A DNA stretch of 8,030 bases, from assembly GCA_025057335.1 (NCBI GenBank), contig JANWXG010000113.1, forward strand, positions 1 to 8,030, in the 5' to 3' direction. A program made the translations under genes and the position numbers. The DNA is from a bacterium (lineage in GTDB: Bacteria > Armatimonadota > HRBIN16). The notes beneath the pieces are model-generated. The model ran no database searches. It was not told where the DNA came from and saw only the letters and a list, made by a program, of their open reading frames with translations. Positions 1 to 5,930 of this stretch are shown piece by piece. How positions within the stretch are numbered: position 1 is the stretch's first letter; each line of letters opens with the position of its first letter.

Positions 1-1233
1 CGTTTCCACCATCAGTTGCACGAACTGCAGGCGTGGGGCGTTCTCGATGCACAAACGGTCTACCTCCAGGCTGCGTACAGGGTCCCAGTCAATAGAGCGC
101 ACATCGTGCAGGTGCACCAGCAGCGTCCGCGCCAGCAGGGTCTGGTAGCGACGCGTCTGCAGATACTGCTCTACCTTGTAGGTGACGCCCGGCTCATTCG
201 GGAAGCCCACGATAGTCTGGAAGGGGATTCGCGCCACGCGCGTCCTCCCCTCGGCGGTGGGTAGCAGCACAGTGTCATTACCTGCCGCGCCGAAGGGGAT
301 TTGTTCTCTCTCCGCCATCTGTGCCAGCGAACGCTGGTAGTCCATCCTGCCCAGCACTACGCTGTAAAAAGTCCAGACTCCCATAGAGGTTGTTACTGCG
401 AGGGGCACTAGCGCTGCTGCCATAGCACGCACTCGCTGGTGATAGCTCTGAGCGGGGGCAACCACTGCCGTCCACAGACATCCCCAGCAAAAGCTGCCCA
501 CTGCGGCGATAGCTAGCGAGAGGAGCGTGAAAGTCACCCAGCCGCGCGGGTTGAGGTCTGCTAGTGCCCCCGCTCCGGGCGGCGGAAACAGGGCAGGCGG
601 GTCAAACAGGAAACGGTACAACGCCGCCCCGAAATCGAAACCAGTGAACCGCAACACCATCGCCCCGAACAGTCCCGCGCCGATGCCCCCTCCTATCAGA
701 CGCGCTACCGCCCAGCCTCGCGTCTGCTTCGCCCACAGCGCTCGTCCCGCTATCCCATCTCCTGACCACAGCAGAGCGGAGAACGCACACACTGCGGCGC
801 TGATAACGGCGAGGTATTGCGACACCTGTTCGGGTTGAGCCACATACCACTGACGCAACAGGTACATGACGCCCAGCCAGAACGCCAATATCCCCGGTAG
901 GCGTCGCACTGCGCTCCCCTCAGCGAAACGCAAGGCACCAGACGAGAGCGCCACCCTGATCGCCACTAGTACTAACGCCAGATACACCACAGTCAGCAGT
1001 ACCGTCCGCGCTTGTAGCCCCCACGAGCCGACTGTCGAAATCCAGCGCACTAGCGACTGCGACCATGCCAGTGTATCGGGGATGGGCAGTCCCGAGGCGT
1101 CCAACGAGCGCAACACCGCAGGGAGGATACGCAGGGTTTCGATATGCACCCGCAGGAAGGTGGGAACCATTCCCAATAGGGCAAACACCAATCCGACCAA
1201 CCATACTCGCCGTACCGATAGGGCGCTCTCCAT
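1..1233 (-). CDS. Multi-pass membrane protein of unknown function, C-terminus cut by window edge
   Basis: One open frame runs without a stop from the start region to base 1, so the gene continues beyond the left edge; 411 residues are visible. I do not recognise the family. Hydrophobic segments lie at about residues 10-28, 77-97, 112-128, 138-156, 174-195, 233-256 and 268-290, which gives roughly seven membrane helices. After them comes a soluble part from about 295 to the edge, probably facing one side of the inner membrane. An earlier in-frame ATG at 1260 exists, but it would lie only about 10 bases after the predicted transcription start and has no Shine-Dalgarno. The ATG at 1233 has GGGGAAGAGG directly upstream, so I prefer it. 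The short reading frames on the plus strand here are shadows. Confidence is high that it is a gene and low on any function. Confidence 0.8.
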   Translation of the reverse strand, partial: MESALSVRRVWLVGLVFALLGMVPTFLRVHIETLRILPAVLRSLDASGLPIPDTLAWSQSLVRWISTVGSWGLQARTVLLTVVYLALVLVAIRVALSSGALRFAEGSAVRRLPGILAFWLGVMYLLRQWYVAQPEQVSQYLAVISAAVCAFSALLWSGDGIAGRALWAKQTRGWAVARLIGGGIGAGLFGAMVLRFTGFDFGAALYRFLFDPPALFPPPGAGALADLNPRGWVTFTLLSLAIAAVGSFCWGCLWTAVVAPAQSYHQRVRAMAAALVPLAVTTSMGVWTFYSVVLGRMDYQRSLAQMAEREQIPFGAAGNDTVLLPTAEGRTRVARIPFQTIVGFPNEPGVTYKVEQYLQTRRYQTLLARTLLVHLHDVRSIDWDPVRSLEVDRLCIENAPRLQFVQLMVET

Positions 1234-1275
1234 AACCTCTTCCCCGACATGTTTGCTCATTTCATGACTGGATTC

Positions 1276-1305
1276 AGTATAGCGCGTGGCGTCTGCTGCT
1301 GTCTA
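1276..1305 (-). promoter_or_regulatory. Sigma-70-type promoter for the membrane protein gene
   Basis: Read on the minus strand, TAGACA (1305-1300, five of six matches to TTGACA) is followed after 18 bases by TATACT (1281-1276, five of six matches to TATAAT). Transcription would start near 1269. This gives a leader of about 35 bases to ATG 1233, which holds that gene's Shine-Dalgarno. The promoter lies just after the hairpin that ends the propeller gene, so the two genes look separately transcribed. Confidence 0.55.
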
Positions 1306-1347
1306 CTGTACGAGGTGCTGAGGGCGTGTGGGGGGGGAGAGGCAGAA

Positions 1348-1372
1348 GGGGGATGGTTTATCGCCATCCCCC
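1348..1372 (-). terminator. Hairpin terminator after the propeller-dockerin gene
   Basis: GGGGGATGG (1348-1356) and CCATCCCCC (1364-1372) form a perfect 9-base-pair stem with a 7-base loop, 24 bases after the stop codon of the propeller gene. On the minus strand the stem is followed by TTCTGCCTCT, a pyrimidine-rich but not pure T tract. Termination may therefore be partial or factor-assisted. Confidence 0.6.
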
Positions 1373-1396
1373 GACCGTACTGGATTACCGCTGACT

Positions 1397-2734
1397 CTAC
1401 ATGTCGCCAGTCATGCCGAAGTTCCGCACGAGGATGCCGAAATCGATGAGGGACACATCCTCGTCACCGTCCAGGTCGGCTTCGGGGTTCCAGCTGGCAT
1501 CGCCGGGCACTGAGCCAAAGGCAGCTAAGAGCGCACCGAAGTCCAGCAGCGATACCTCGTTGTCCCCGTCGATGTCGCCGTTGGGCAGGGTGACGTTCAG
1601 CCCGGAGAAGCCTTCCTTGGGCACAGTGACATCGCGCACTATCACCTGCAGCCAGTGGCTGGCTTTGAAGGCGAAGTCATATCTGCCTGGCACCACGTTG
1701 GGTAGGGTATAGTTGCCCTCGCTGTCCAGTGTGAGCGCAGCAGTACGCACCAGCTGTCCTCGCTGGTACACTTTCACTGTCACGGGTACTCTCGACACCT
1801 TCGAGGGGTCGTAATCCTCCAGGGTCACCCTTCCTGTGACAGCGCGGGGGGTGAACAGAATCATGCCGGGCTGAGTGAGCCCGCCCGTCCCGGCGGCAAC
1901 AAAGGTGCCGAGAAAGGCGCCCGTCGTGCCGTGATAGCGCAGTATGGAGTTGTTCCCATAGCTGGCGAGGTAGAAGCGCCCGTCGGGACCCCACTCGTAG
2001 CCGTATGCTCCATTCAGACCGCCACTCGCTGCCGGGATGAACGCTCCCAGAGACGCGCCCGTCGTGCCATGATATTTCATCACACGATGGAACAGCCCGC
2101 CAGAGACGTAGAGATGACCGTCAGGTCCGAAGCGCGCGCCAATCGCTGGATACAGGTTCACCGGGTCGTACACAAACACGCCGAGGAACGCGCCCGTGCG
2201 CCCATCGAAGCGCATCACCTGCGCGCGCTCCCACGTTGTCACATACAGGTTGCCGTCGGGACCGAAGGTGATGCTCGCTGGCTGGTCTAATCCACCACTT
2301 CCACTGGGCACAAAGGCATCGATGAACGCGCCGGTGCGTCCGTCGTAGCGCAAGATGGCGTCCGTACCGTAGCTGCTCACGTACAGGTTGCCATCGGGAC
2401 CAAACTCGAGGTCTCCTGGTGAGTTCAAGCCACCGCTCCGAGGGGGCACAAAAGCGTCGATAAACGCGCCTGTCACACCGTCGAAGCGCAGTATCGCGTG
2501 CTGGTCGTTGCTGCACACATACAGGTTGCCATCGGGACCATACTCCATGCCCTGCGGCTCGTCCAGACCACCGGTGCGGGCGGGCACAAAGTCGCCGAGA
2601 TAGGCTCCCGTCACTTCGTGGAAGCGCAGGATACGGTCTCCGTTCACGCTGGCGACCAGTAGGTCTGCCCATGCCGCAGAGGCAACCGTCGCCAGTGCGC
2701 CACACACCAAAATGAAGCGAGTCACCATTGACAT
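1397..2734 (-). CDS. Secreted six-bladed beta-propeller protein with C-terminal dockerin-like domain
   Basis: A 445-residue exported protein. Residues 1-23 form a Sec signal peptide with predicted cleavage after AWA. Residues 25-296 are six repeats of about 46 residues, each running from LYVxS through ILRYDGxTGAF to GGLxxP and closing with FGPDGN. This is the pattern of NHL/streptogramin-lyase-type propellers. Residues 297-381 resemble a CarboxypepD_reg/transthyretin-like sandwich (TGRVTLE, GNYTLPNVVPGRYDF). Residues 386-445 carry two Ca-loop motifs of dockerin type I, DIDGDNEVSLLD at 387-398 and DLDGDEDVSLID at 420-431, each followed by a hydrophobic helix ending in FG. A likely role is cell-surface or extracellular binding; no catalytic residues are evident. 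The frame extends up to an ATG at 2791, but ATG 2734 has an excellent RBS, begins the signal peptide, and lies downstream of the promoter that the longer start would overlap. No cohesin partner is visible nearby. Confidence 0.92.
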   Translation of the reverse strand: MSMVTRFILVCGALATVASAAWADLLVASVNGDRILRFHEVTGAYLGDFVPARTGGLDEPQGMEYGPDGNLYVCSNDQHAILRFDGVTGAFIDAFVPPRSGGLNSPGDLEFGPDGNLYVSSYGTDAILRYDGRTGAFIDAFVPSGSGGLDQPASITFGPDGNLYVTTWERAQVMRFDGRTGAFLGVFVYDPVNLYPAIGARFGPDGHLYVSGGLFHRVMKYHGTTGASLGAFIPAASGGLNGAYGYEWGPDGRFYLASYGNNSILRYHGTTGAFLGTFVAAGTGGLTQPGMILFTPRAVTGRVTLEDYDPSKVSRVPVTVKVYQRGQLVRTAALTLDSEGNYTLPNVVPGRYDFAFKASHWLQVIVRDVTVPKEGFSGLNVTLPNGDIDGDNEVSLLDFGALLAAFGSVPGDASWNPEADLDGDEDVSLIDFGILVRNFGMTGDM

Positions 2735-2740
2735 CTTGTT

Positions 2741-2750
2741 CCTCCTCCTT
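2741..2750 (-). promoter_or_regulatory. Ribosome binding site that fixes the propeller gene start
   Basis: On the minus strand AAGGAGGAGG ends 6 bases before ATG 2734. It is a near-ideal Shine-Dalgarno and selects this start over the in-frame ATG at 2791 and over a second ATG at 2728. Confidence 0.85.
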
Positions 2751-2779
2751 TCTTGTAGTGAATTACGGGAACCGCATGT

Positions 2780-2808
2780 AGGATAGAACATCCTTTGTTA
2801 AAAGTCAA
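2780..2808 (-). promoter_or_regulatory. Sigma-70-type promoter for the propeller-dockerin gene
   Basis: On the minus strand TTGACT (2808-2803, five of six) and TATCCT (2785-2780, four of six) are separated by exactly 17 bases. The predicted start near 2773 leaves a leader of about 39 bases containing the strong RBS. Confidence 0.6.
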
Positions 2809-2880
2809 CGATGTTTGAGGGTATTCGCAAAATCCCTCTTGAGCAACCTCACTGTGCACGAAGTGACGAAGAGACTAGAG

Positions 2881-2904
2881 GGCAAGGCTCCCGCCGAGCC
2901 GTCC
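2881..2904 (+). repeat. 24-base direct repeat, copy A
   Basis: This copy and the one at 3182-3205 match at 21 of 24 bases, and all three differences are transitions. The core is GGCTC-N5-GAGCC, a small 5-base-pair hairpin. It probably belongs to a dispersed intergenic family, though only two copies are visible here. Confidence 0.6.
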
Positions 2905-2908
2905 CCCC

Positions 2909-3023
2909 TTGTCACGCTGAGCCGCAAGCGAAGCCTCTCCCCTCTGTTGTCATGCTGAGCATGAGCGAAGCATCTCGTTCCAGAGTGAGGACGAGGTTCT
3001 TCGCTGCACTCGGAATGACAGAG
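2909..3023. repeat. Three copies of a TGTCA...AGCGAAG intergenic repeat, two direct and one inverted
   Basis: Copies at 2909-2940 and 2947-2976 read forward, and one at 2993-3023 reads in reverse. All share TGTCA, then GAG four or five bases later, then AGCGAAG and usually TCTC or CCTC. Between copies the variable bases differ, so these are diverged members rather than a fresh tandem duplication. A degenerate remnant (TGCTCAGGGTGACA, reverse) lies near 3157-3170. Repeats of this type are known to produce spurious annotated proteins containing HSEC and FAHAQHD strings. Confidence 0.75.
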
Positions 3024-3100
3024 GCGCACTGGCGTGCGCTACTACCAACGCGGAGCGCTCTGACACGAAAGTGCGCATGACGACCTCCCCAGTTCGTAGT

Positions 3101-3118
3101 GAAGCACGCGAGTGCTTC
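3101..3118. repeat. Perfect hairpin with GCGA tetraloop
   Basis: GAAGCAC (3101-3107), loop GCGA, then GTGCTTC (3112-3118). The 7-base-pair stem is perfect and the loop fits the stable GNRA class. It lies inside the repeat mosaic and has no T tract, so a terminator role is unlikely. Confidence 0.65.
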
Positions 3119-3181
3119 CCCTGGACAAACAACAGGGACTTCAGAATGAGAAAGGGTGCTCAGGGTGACAGGGGAGGTGGG

Positions 3182-3205
3182 GGCAGGGCTCCTGCTGAGC
3201 CGTCC
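3182..3205 (+). repeat. 24-base direct repeat, copy B
   Basis: Second copy of the element at 2881-2904, with three transitions between them. Its core is GGCTC-CTGCT-GAGCC. Confidence 0.6.
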
Positions 3206-3280
3206 TGTTATGCGGTCAATCGGCTCACCGAGAGGTTCGCCCTCCAAGCAGTTCGCCCGACGTTTCCTGGTGCATACCCC

Positions 3281-3408
3281 CCGATAGAAATCGGAGGCTA
3301 TGGGGAGATGAAATCCGCCTGCGCGGGCAGGTTTCTCCCCCATTATAGCCCCCCATTTCAATGGGGGGGCACGGTGTATCGGCAGTTTGTGTTTCCGATT
3401 CAAATCGG
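3281..3408. repeat. Cluster of four palindromes, one long and imperfect
   Basis: In order: CCGAT-AGAA-ATCGG (3281-3294). Then a 55-base imperfect palindrome (3296-3350) whose ends are GGCTAT and ATAGCC, with inner arms GGGGAGA and TCTCCCC and a nested CCTGC-GCGG-GCAGG hairpin at its centre (3318-3331). Then CCCCCCATT-TC-AATGGGGGG (3349-3368), a perfect 9-base-pair stem. Last, CCGATT-CA-AATCGG (3395-3408), a perfect 6-base-pair stem. The first and last share the CCGAT/ATCGG arms. The layout looks like a composite mobile palindromic element. No transposase is present. Confidence 0.7.
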
Positions 3409-3563
3409 GGGCGATGGGGAGGGCAACCTGCGGGAGCCACTTTGTGCATCAGTTTGTTCAAGCGATGTGGCAAAGCGGAGGTGACCTCTGCAAAAACAGG
3501 GTAGTAAGCAATACAGAACCACAAAATAATGTAAAAATGCTACAATATTGCTCGCTTTTGCGG

Positions 3564-3585
3564 TATACTAGTTGTAGACTAAGAT
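3564..3585 (+). promoter_or_regulatory. Putative promoter and operator of the Crp/Fnr-family gene
   Basis: TATACT at 3564-3569 is a good -10 box 38 bases before the start codon, within a markedly AT-rich tract. No good -35 box is present at 16-18 bases (17 bases upstream reads TACAAT). That would fit an activated or weak promoter. A dyad ATACTAGT-N5-ACTAAGAT (3565-3585, six of eight pairs) overlaps the -10 and could be an autoregulatory operator. The start has GGAAGG (3593-3598) 9 bases upstream. Confidence 0.35.
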
Positions 3586-3607
3586 ACATTCTGGAAGGTG
3601 TGGGCGT

Positions 3608-4309
3608 ATGGAACACAACCTAGCAAAGGATTTCATTCAGCGCATCGACATCCTTTCTGCCCTGGATGGACGAGTGGCTCGCAAGGTAGAGCAAGAGGCA
3701 ATGGAGCGCTTTGTGCGCCGTCGCGACCCCGTATTCGAGCCCGGAGACCCCGAGAACGAAGTGTACATCGTCAAAGAGGGGCGAATACGGTTGTACCGAC
3801 AGTCTCCAGCAGGCAAAGAAATCTCCCTAGCGCTGTTTGACCCTGGTGAGCTGTTTGGCGAGATGGCGCTGTTTTTCCCGTCGCAACGGGTGAACACCGC
3901 CGAAGCGCATGAAGATACGGAGCTGTTTGTAATCCCTGTAGAAACCTTCCAGCGCTGGATGAAAGAAGATGATGAGCTACAGCAGCTAGTGCTGTATATC
4001 ATGGCAGACCGACGACGCGCGATGGAGCAGAAAGCAGCGGAGCTGGTGGCGCTGGAAGTGCCTCAGCGGATGGCGAAGACTATCCTCTGGCTGTTTGACC
4101 GCTACCGTACCGACATCATCGCGGGCAAAGTCGCATTAAACATCCGCCTCACCCACCACGAAATCGCCAGCCTGTCGGGCACCACTCGCGAGACAGCGAC
4201 GCTCATCCTGAACCGTTTCCGCCGAGACGGCTACATCGATTTCTTCGGGCGGCGGATGATTCTGCTCAACGAGGCGGAGCTAGTTCGTATTGCCACCACC
4301 TATGAGTAA
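3608..4309 (+). CDS. Crp/Fnr-family transcriptional regulator
   Basis: The 233-residue length is normal for the family. Residues 1-117 form the cyclic-nucleotide-binding-like beta-roll (FEPGDPENEVYIVKEGRIRLY at 43-63, FDPGELFGEMALFF at 77-90). A dimerisation helix spans about 118-150. The C-terminal winged helix-turn-helix carries the classic Crp signature at 181-210, from LTHHEIASLSGTTRETAT to FRRDGYI. The recognition helix includes R194 and E195. The protein has no cysteine, which excludes an FNR-type iron-sulfur sensor. The phosphate-binding cassette starts with GEM at 84-86, but the Arg-Ser/Thr pair of cAMP-binding CRP is not clean: the sequence reads SQRVNTA at 92-98, with Arg followed by Val. 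The ligand is therefore unknown and may not be cAMP. It is transcribed alone, toward the next gene, with 56 bases between the two stop codons. No clear terminator is seen there. Confidence 0.93.
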   Translation: MEHNLAKDFIQRIDILSALDGRVARKVEQEAMERFVRRRDPVFEPGDPENEVYIVKEGRIRLYRQSPAGKEISLALFDPGELFGEMALFFPSQRVNTAEAHEDTELFVIPVETFQRWMKEDDELQQLVLYIMADRRRAMEQKAAELVALEVPQRMAKTILWLFDRYRTDIIAGKVALNIRLTHHEIASLSGTTRETATLILNRFRRDGYIDFFGRRMILLNEAELVRIATTYE

Positions 4310-4365
4310 CGCCTCCGAATCTCGCGAGGGACGAAGGGGCGTTGCGCAGCAAGAGGCGGAAGAGA

Positions 4366-5220
4366 CTACTCCTGCGCCTGATTCATCTCTTCCGCGCTAC
4401 AAATCTCCCAGCCGTCAAGGCTCCAGCGTAGGGTAAAGCTCCGTTGAATCTCAGAGACGTGGAGGCAGCTCTGGGCAAGACGACATACCTGACGGTCGGG
4501 AGTGCCCAGCGCGACGTGCAGGTAGACGTCGTTAGACGTGTTCCTAACGCTCAAAGGAGCTAGTCCGTGTGCCGCATAGTGCCACAGCTGCTCCTGCACG
4601 AGCGGCGGAAAGTCAACCAGACAGCTCGTGGACGCCCCCTGAGTGCCCAAGCAGGAGAGCAGAAAGCAGACGAGCATCTCCGCCAGCAGGGAGCGGTCAC
4701 GACACACCATCTGCGTGAAGTATCCATCCCGAGTTTCGCAGTATAGCCGCCCCTCCAGCTGGGCAAGAGGAACCGTATGCCATTCCAGCGACGCGAATGT
4801 ATCCACCAGCGCGTGCTGAAGGTCAAGTAGCACGAGACGGTCTAGTGGTAGCGGCGTATCCATAAAGACCAGATGCGACTGGGGCAGGCGTGATATCTGC
4901 TCTAGGCTCTGCAGTGGCACGAGGGCAAATTCGGATTGAACGGGTTGTGCGATGACCCCCTGCTGGCGCAGCCATTGCGCCAGCGACATCTCTGGATGGG
5001 TTGCCAGCTGCGCGCTGCCGAAGGAGAGCACTAGCAGATGGGAGCCTTTCAAATACTCTCGCAGGATGTGCGCGCAGCAATGTAGAGGAAACGGCGCTGC
5101 GTAGAGTGCATGTACCCCCTCCTGGCGCCGCAGGTGCAGGTGCGCGGGCAGGCGAGATAGTGATGCCCTTGTCCCGCCTGCAGGGGAGCCTTCTGCTGGA
5201 CTGTGTTGAACAAACGACAA
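4366..5220 (-). CDS. Cysteine-rich protein of unknown function, TTG start
   Basis: A 284-residue protein I do not recognise. It has no signal peptide or membrane segment and is probably cytoplasmic. It has ten cysteines (48, 49, 161, 173, 185, 190, 200, 246, 252, 274) not arranged as a standard zinc or iron-sulfur motif. Residues 35-67 (HALYAAP...LREYLKG, then a HLLVLSFGSA strand) followed by a WLRQQGV helix are faintly like the start of MEDS-type sensory domains; this is only a weak guess. The start is TTG: an in-frame stop lies three codons upstream, and GAGGGGTGA ends 6 bases before the TTG. It begins 99 bases after the membrane thioredoxin gene on the same strand, so it could be a third operon member, but a promoter-like sequence lies in between. 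The length and lack of stops favour a real gene over chance. Confidence 0.7.
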   Translation of the reverse strand: MSFVQHSPAEGSPAGGTRASLSRLPAHLHLRRQEGVHALYAAPFPLHCCAHILREYLKGSHLLVLSFGSAQLATHPEMSLAQWLRQQGVIAQPVQSEFALVPLQSLEQISRLPQSHLVFMDTPLPLDRLVLLDLQHALVDTFASLEWHTVPLAQLEGRLYCETRDGYFTQMVCRDRSLLAEMLVCFLLSCLGTQGASTSCLVDFPPLVQEQLWHYAAHGLAPLSVRNTSNDVYLHVALGTPDRQVCRLAQSCLHVSEIQRSFTLRWSLDGWEICSAEEMNQAQE

Positions 5221-5226
5221 GAGAGG

Positions 5227-5235
5227 TCACCCCTC
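5227..5235 (-). promoter_or_regulatory. Ribosome binding site supporting the TTG start
   Basis: On the minus strand GAGGGGTGA ends 6 bases before TTG 5220. With an in-frame TGA at 5229-5227, TTG is the first usable start in this frame. The ATG at 5237 belongs to another frame. Confidence 0.6.
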
Positions 5236-5308
5236 ATGACGATAGTAGCGCTGGAGAGGGGAACCGCAGGGTTCACGATGTCCGCCCTGGGACGGAGCAG
5301 GATATTTT

Positions 5309-5337
5309 AGTGTATCATACTATTCCTGTTGTTGCAA
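5309..5337 (-). promoter_or_regulatory. Possible promoter for the cysteine-rich gene
   Basis: On the minus strand TTGCAA (5337-5332) is 17 bases before TACACT (5314-5309). The -10 is preceded by TG-N, giving an extended -10. Each box matches four of six consensus bases. It overlaps the last codons of the thioredoxin gene. A TAGT-N7-ACTA dyad (5308-5322) covers the -10. Confidence 0.35.
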
Positions 5338-5919
5338 GACACGACGCATCCTCTGCGCGAAGTCGCGCGGAGGCTCGTAGCCCATCAGGGTCAGGTCGCG
5401 CAACCACTCGCCCTGCGGTGAGAGGAACGCCACCGTCGGCAAGCCGACTGCCCCATACTGCTTCGCTAGCTCCACCGTCTCGGCAGGTGGGTTGTTAGAG
5501 GTCATATCCACGCGGAGCACCGCGAAGCGCTGCGCGAGGCGCGCCACCTCGCCATCGGTCAGTGTCTCGCGCTCCAGCTGCTTGCAGAAGGGGCACCAGT
5601 CCGCAGTGAACAACAGAATCACGGGCTTACCCTGCTGCGCAGCCTGCTCGATGGCTGCCTTGCTGGCAGGTTGCATCTCCACCTCGCCTTTTCCCGCCAG
5701 CACGCCCGGCTGTGCTACCCACAACGCGCCCACAATCAGGACGATGCCCAGCGTGGCAGGGGCACCTCGCCGACGCAGCAGTAGGATGCCCGCTACCCCC
5801 AGGCTGACCGTCATCAGGATGCGCACCACTTCCAGAGGCATCATCCCACGCGCCGCCCAGAACATCGCGGCGACAATTAGCAAAACCACGACAGGCGCCC
5901 AAAAACCGAACTGTCGCAT
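5320..5919 (-). CDS. Membrane-anchored thioredoxin-like protein (DsbD C-terminal-domain type)
   Basis: A 199-residue protein with about three N-terminal hydrophobic helices (7-24, 31-49, 55-73) and a thioredoxin fold from about 82 to 195. The active site is ADWCPFCK with C109 and C112, and the cis-proline loop is GLPTVAF (P161). The domain most resembles the last domain of the DsbD encoded just upstream, sharing GKPV/NKPV, ADWC, an EPP-F-RM tail and the FL-G turn. The likely role is thiol-disulfide exchange on the periplasmic side, either receiving electrons from DsbD or passing them to a specific client. The membrane part has no cysteine, so it cannot move electrons across the membrane by itself. 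The ATG start is preceded by AAGGAGGG, which overlaps the dsbD stop codon; only 11 bases separate the two genes, so translation is probably coupled. Confidence 0.9.
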   Translation of the reverse strand: MRQFGFWAPVVVLLIVAAMFWAARGMMPLEVVRILMTVSLGVAGILLLRRRGAPATLGIVLIVGALWVAQPGVLAGKGEVEMQPASKAAIEQAAQQGKPVILLFTADWCPFCKQLERETLTDGEVARLAQRFAVLRVDMTSNNPPAETVELAKQYGAVGLPTVAFLSPQGEWLRDLTLMGYEPPRDFAQRMRRVLQQQE

Positions 5920-5930
5920 CGTGTCCCTCC

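Larger units (their letters stand above)
2812..3560. other. Gene-free stretch filled with short repeats and hairpins
   Basis: No convincing gene is present. Several reading frames cross the stretch on both strands, but none has an RBS, and their peptides are translations of repeats, for example FAHAQHD from the TGTCA...AGCGAAG repeat and PPFQWGG from a C-run palindrome. What it does hold, in order: a 24-base GGCTC repeat (2881), three copies of a TGTCA...GCGAAG repeat (2909-3023), a GNRA-loop hairpin (3101-3118), a second copy of the 24-base repeat (3182), and nested palindromes (3281-3408). An AT-rich promoter region for the regulator gene follows. The stretch separates two divergently transcribed genes. 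Confidence 0.8.

Noticed and set aside
16..1267. Plus-strand frames at 16-264, 527-838 and 866-1267
   Set aside because: They are antisense to one continuous minus-strand frame with membrane-protein character and have no RBS; their peptides are low-complexity and rich in Arg, Pro, Ala and Thr.
2735..2791. A 19-residue longer N-terminus for the propeller protein
   Set aside because: It would precede the signal peptide, include the RBS as coding sequence, and start upstream of the predicted transcription start.
3281..3408. A full insertion sequence
   Set aside because: No transposase frame and no clear target-site duplication are visible; only short palindromes are supported.
2805..3484. Several overlapping reading frames of 60-163 codons on both strands in the gap
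   Set aside because: They lack ribosome binding sites, overlap each other, and their peptides are translations of the intergenic repeats.
4310..4365. Bidirectional terminator between the convergent genes
   Set aside because: The only inverted repeat is CGCCTC/GAGGCG with a loop of about 37 bases and no T tract.
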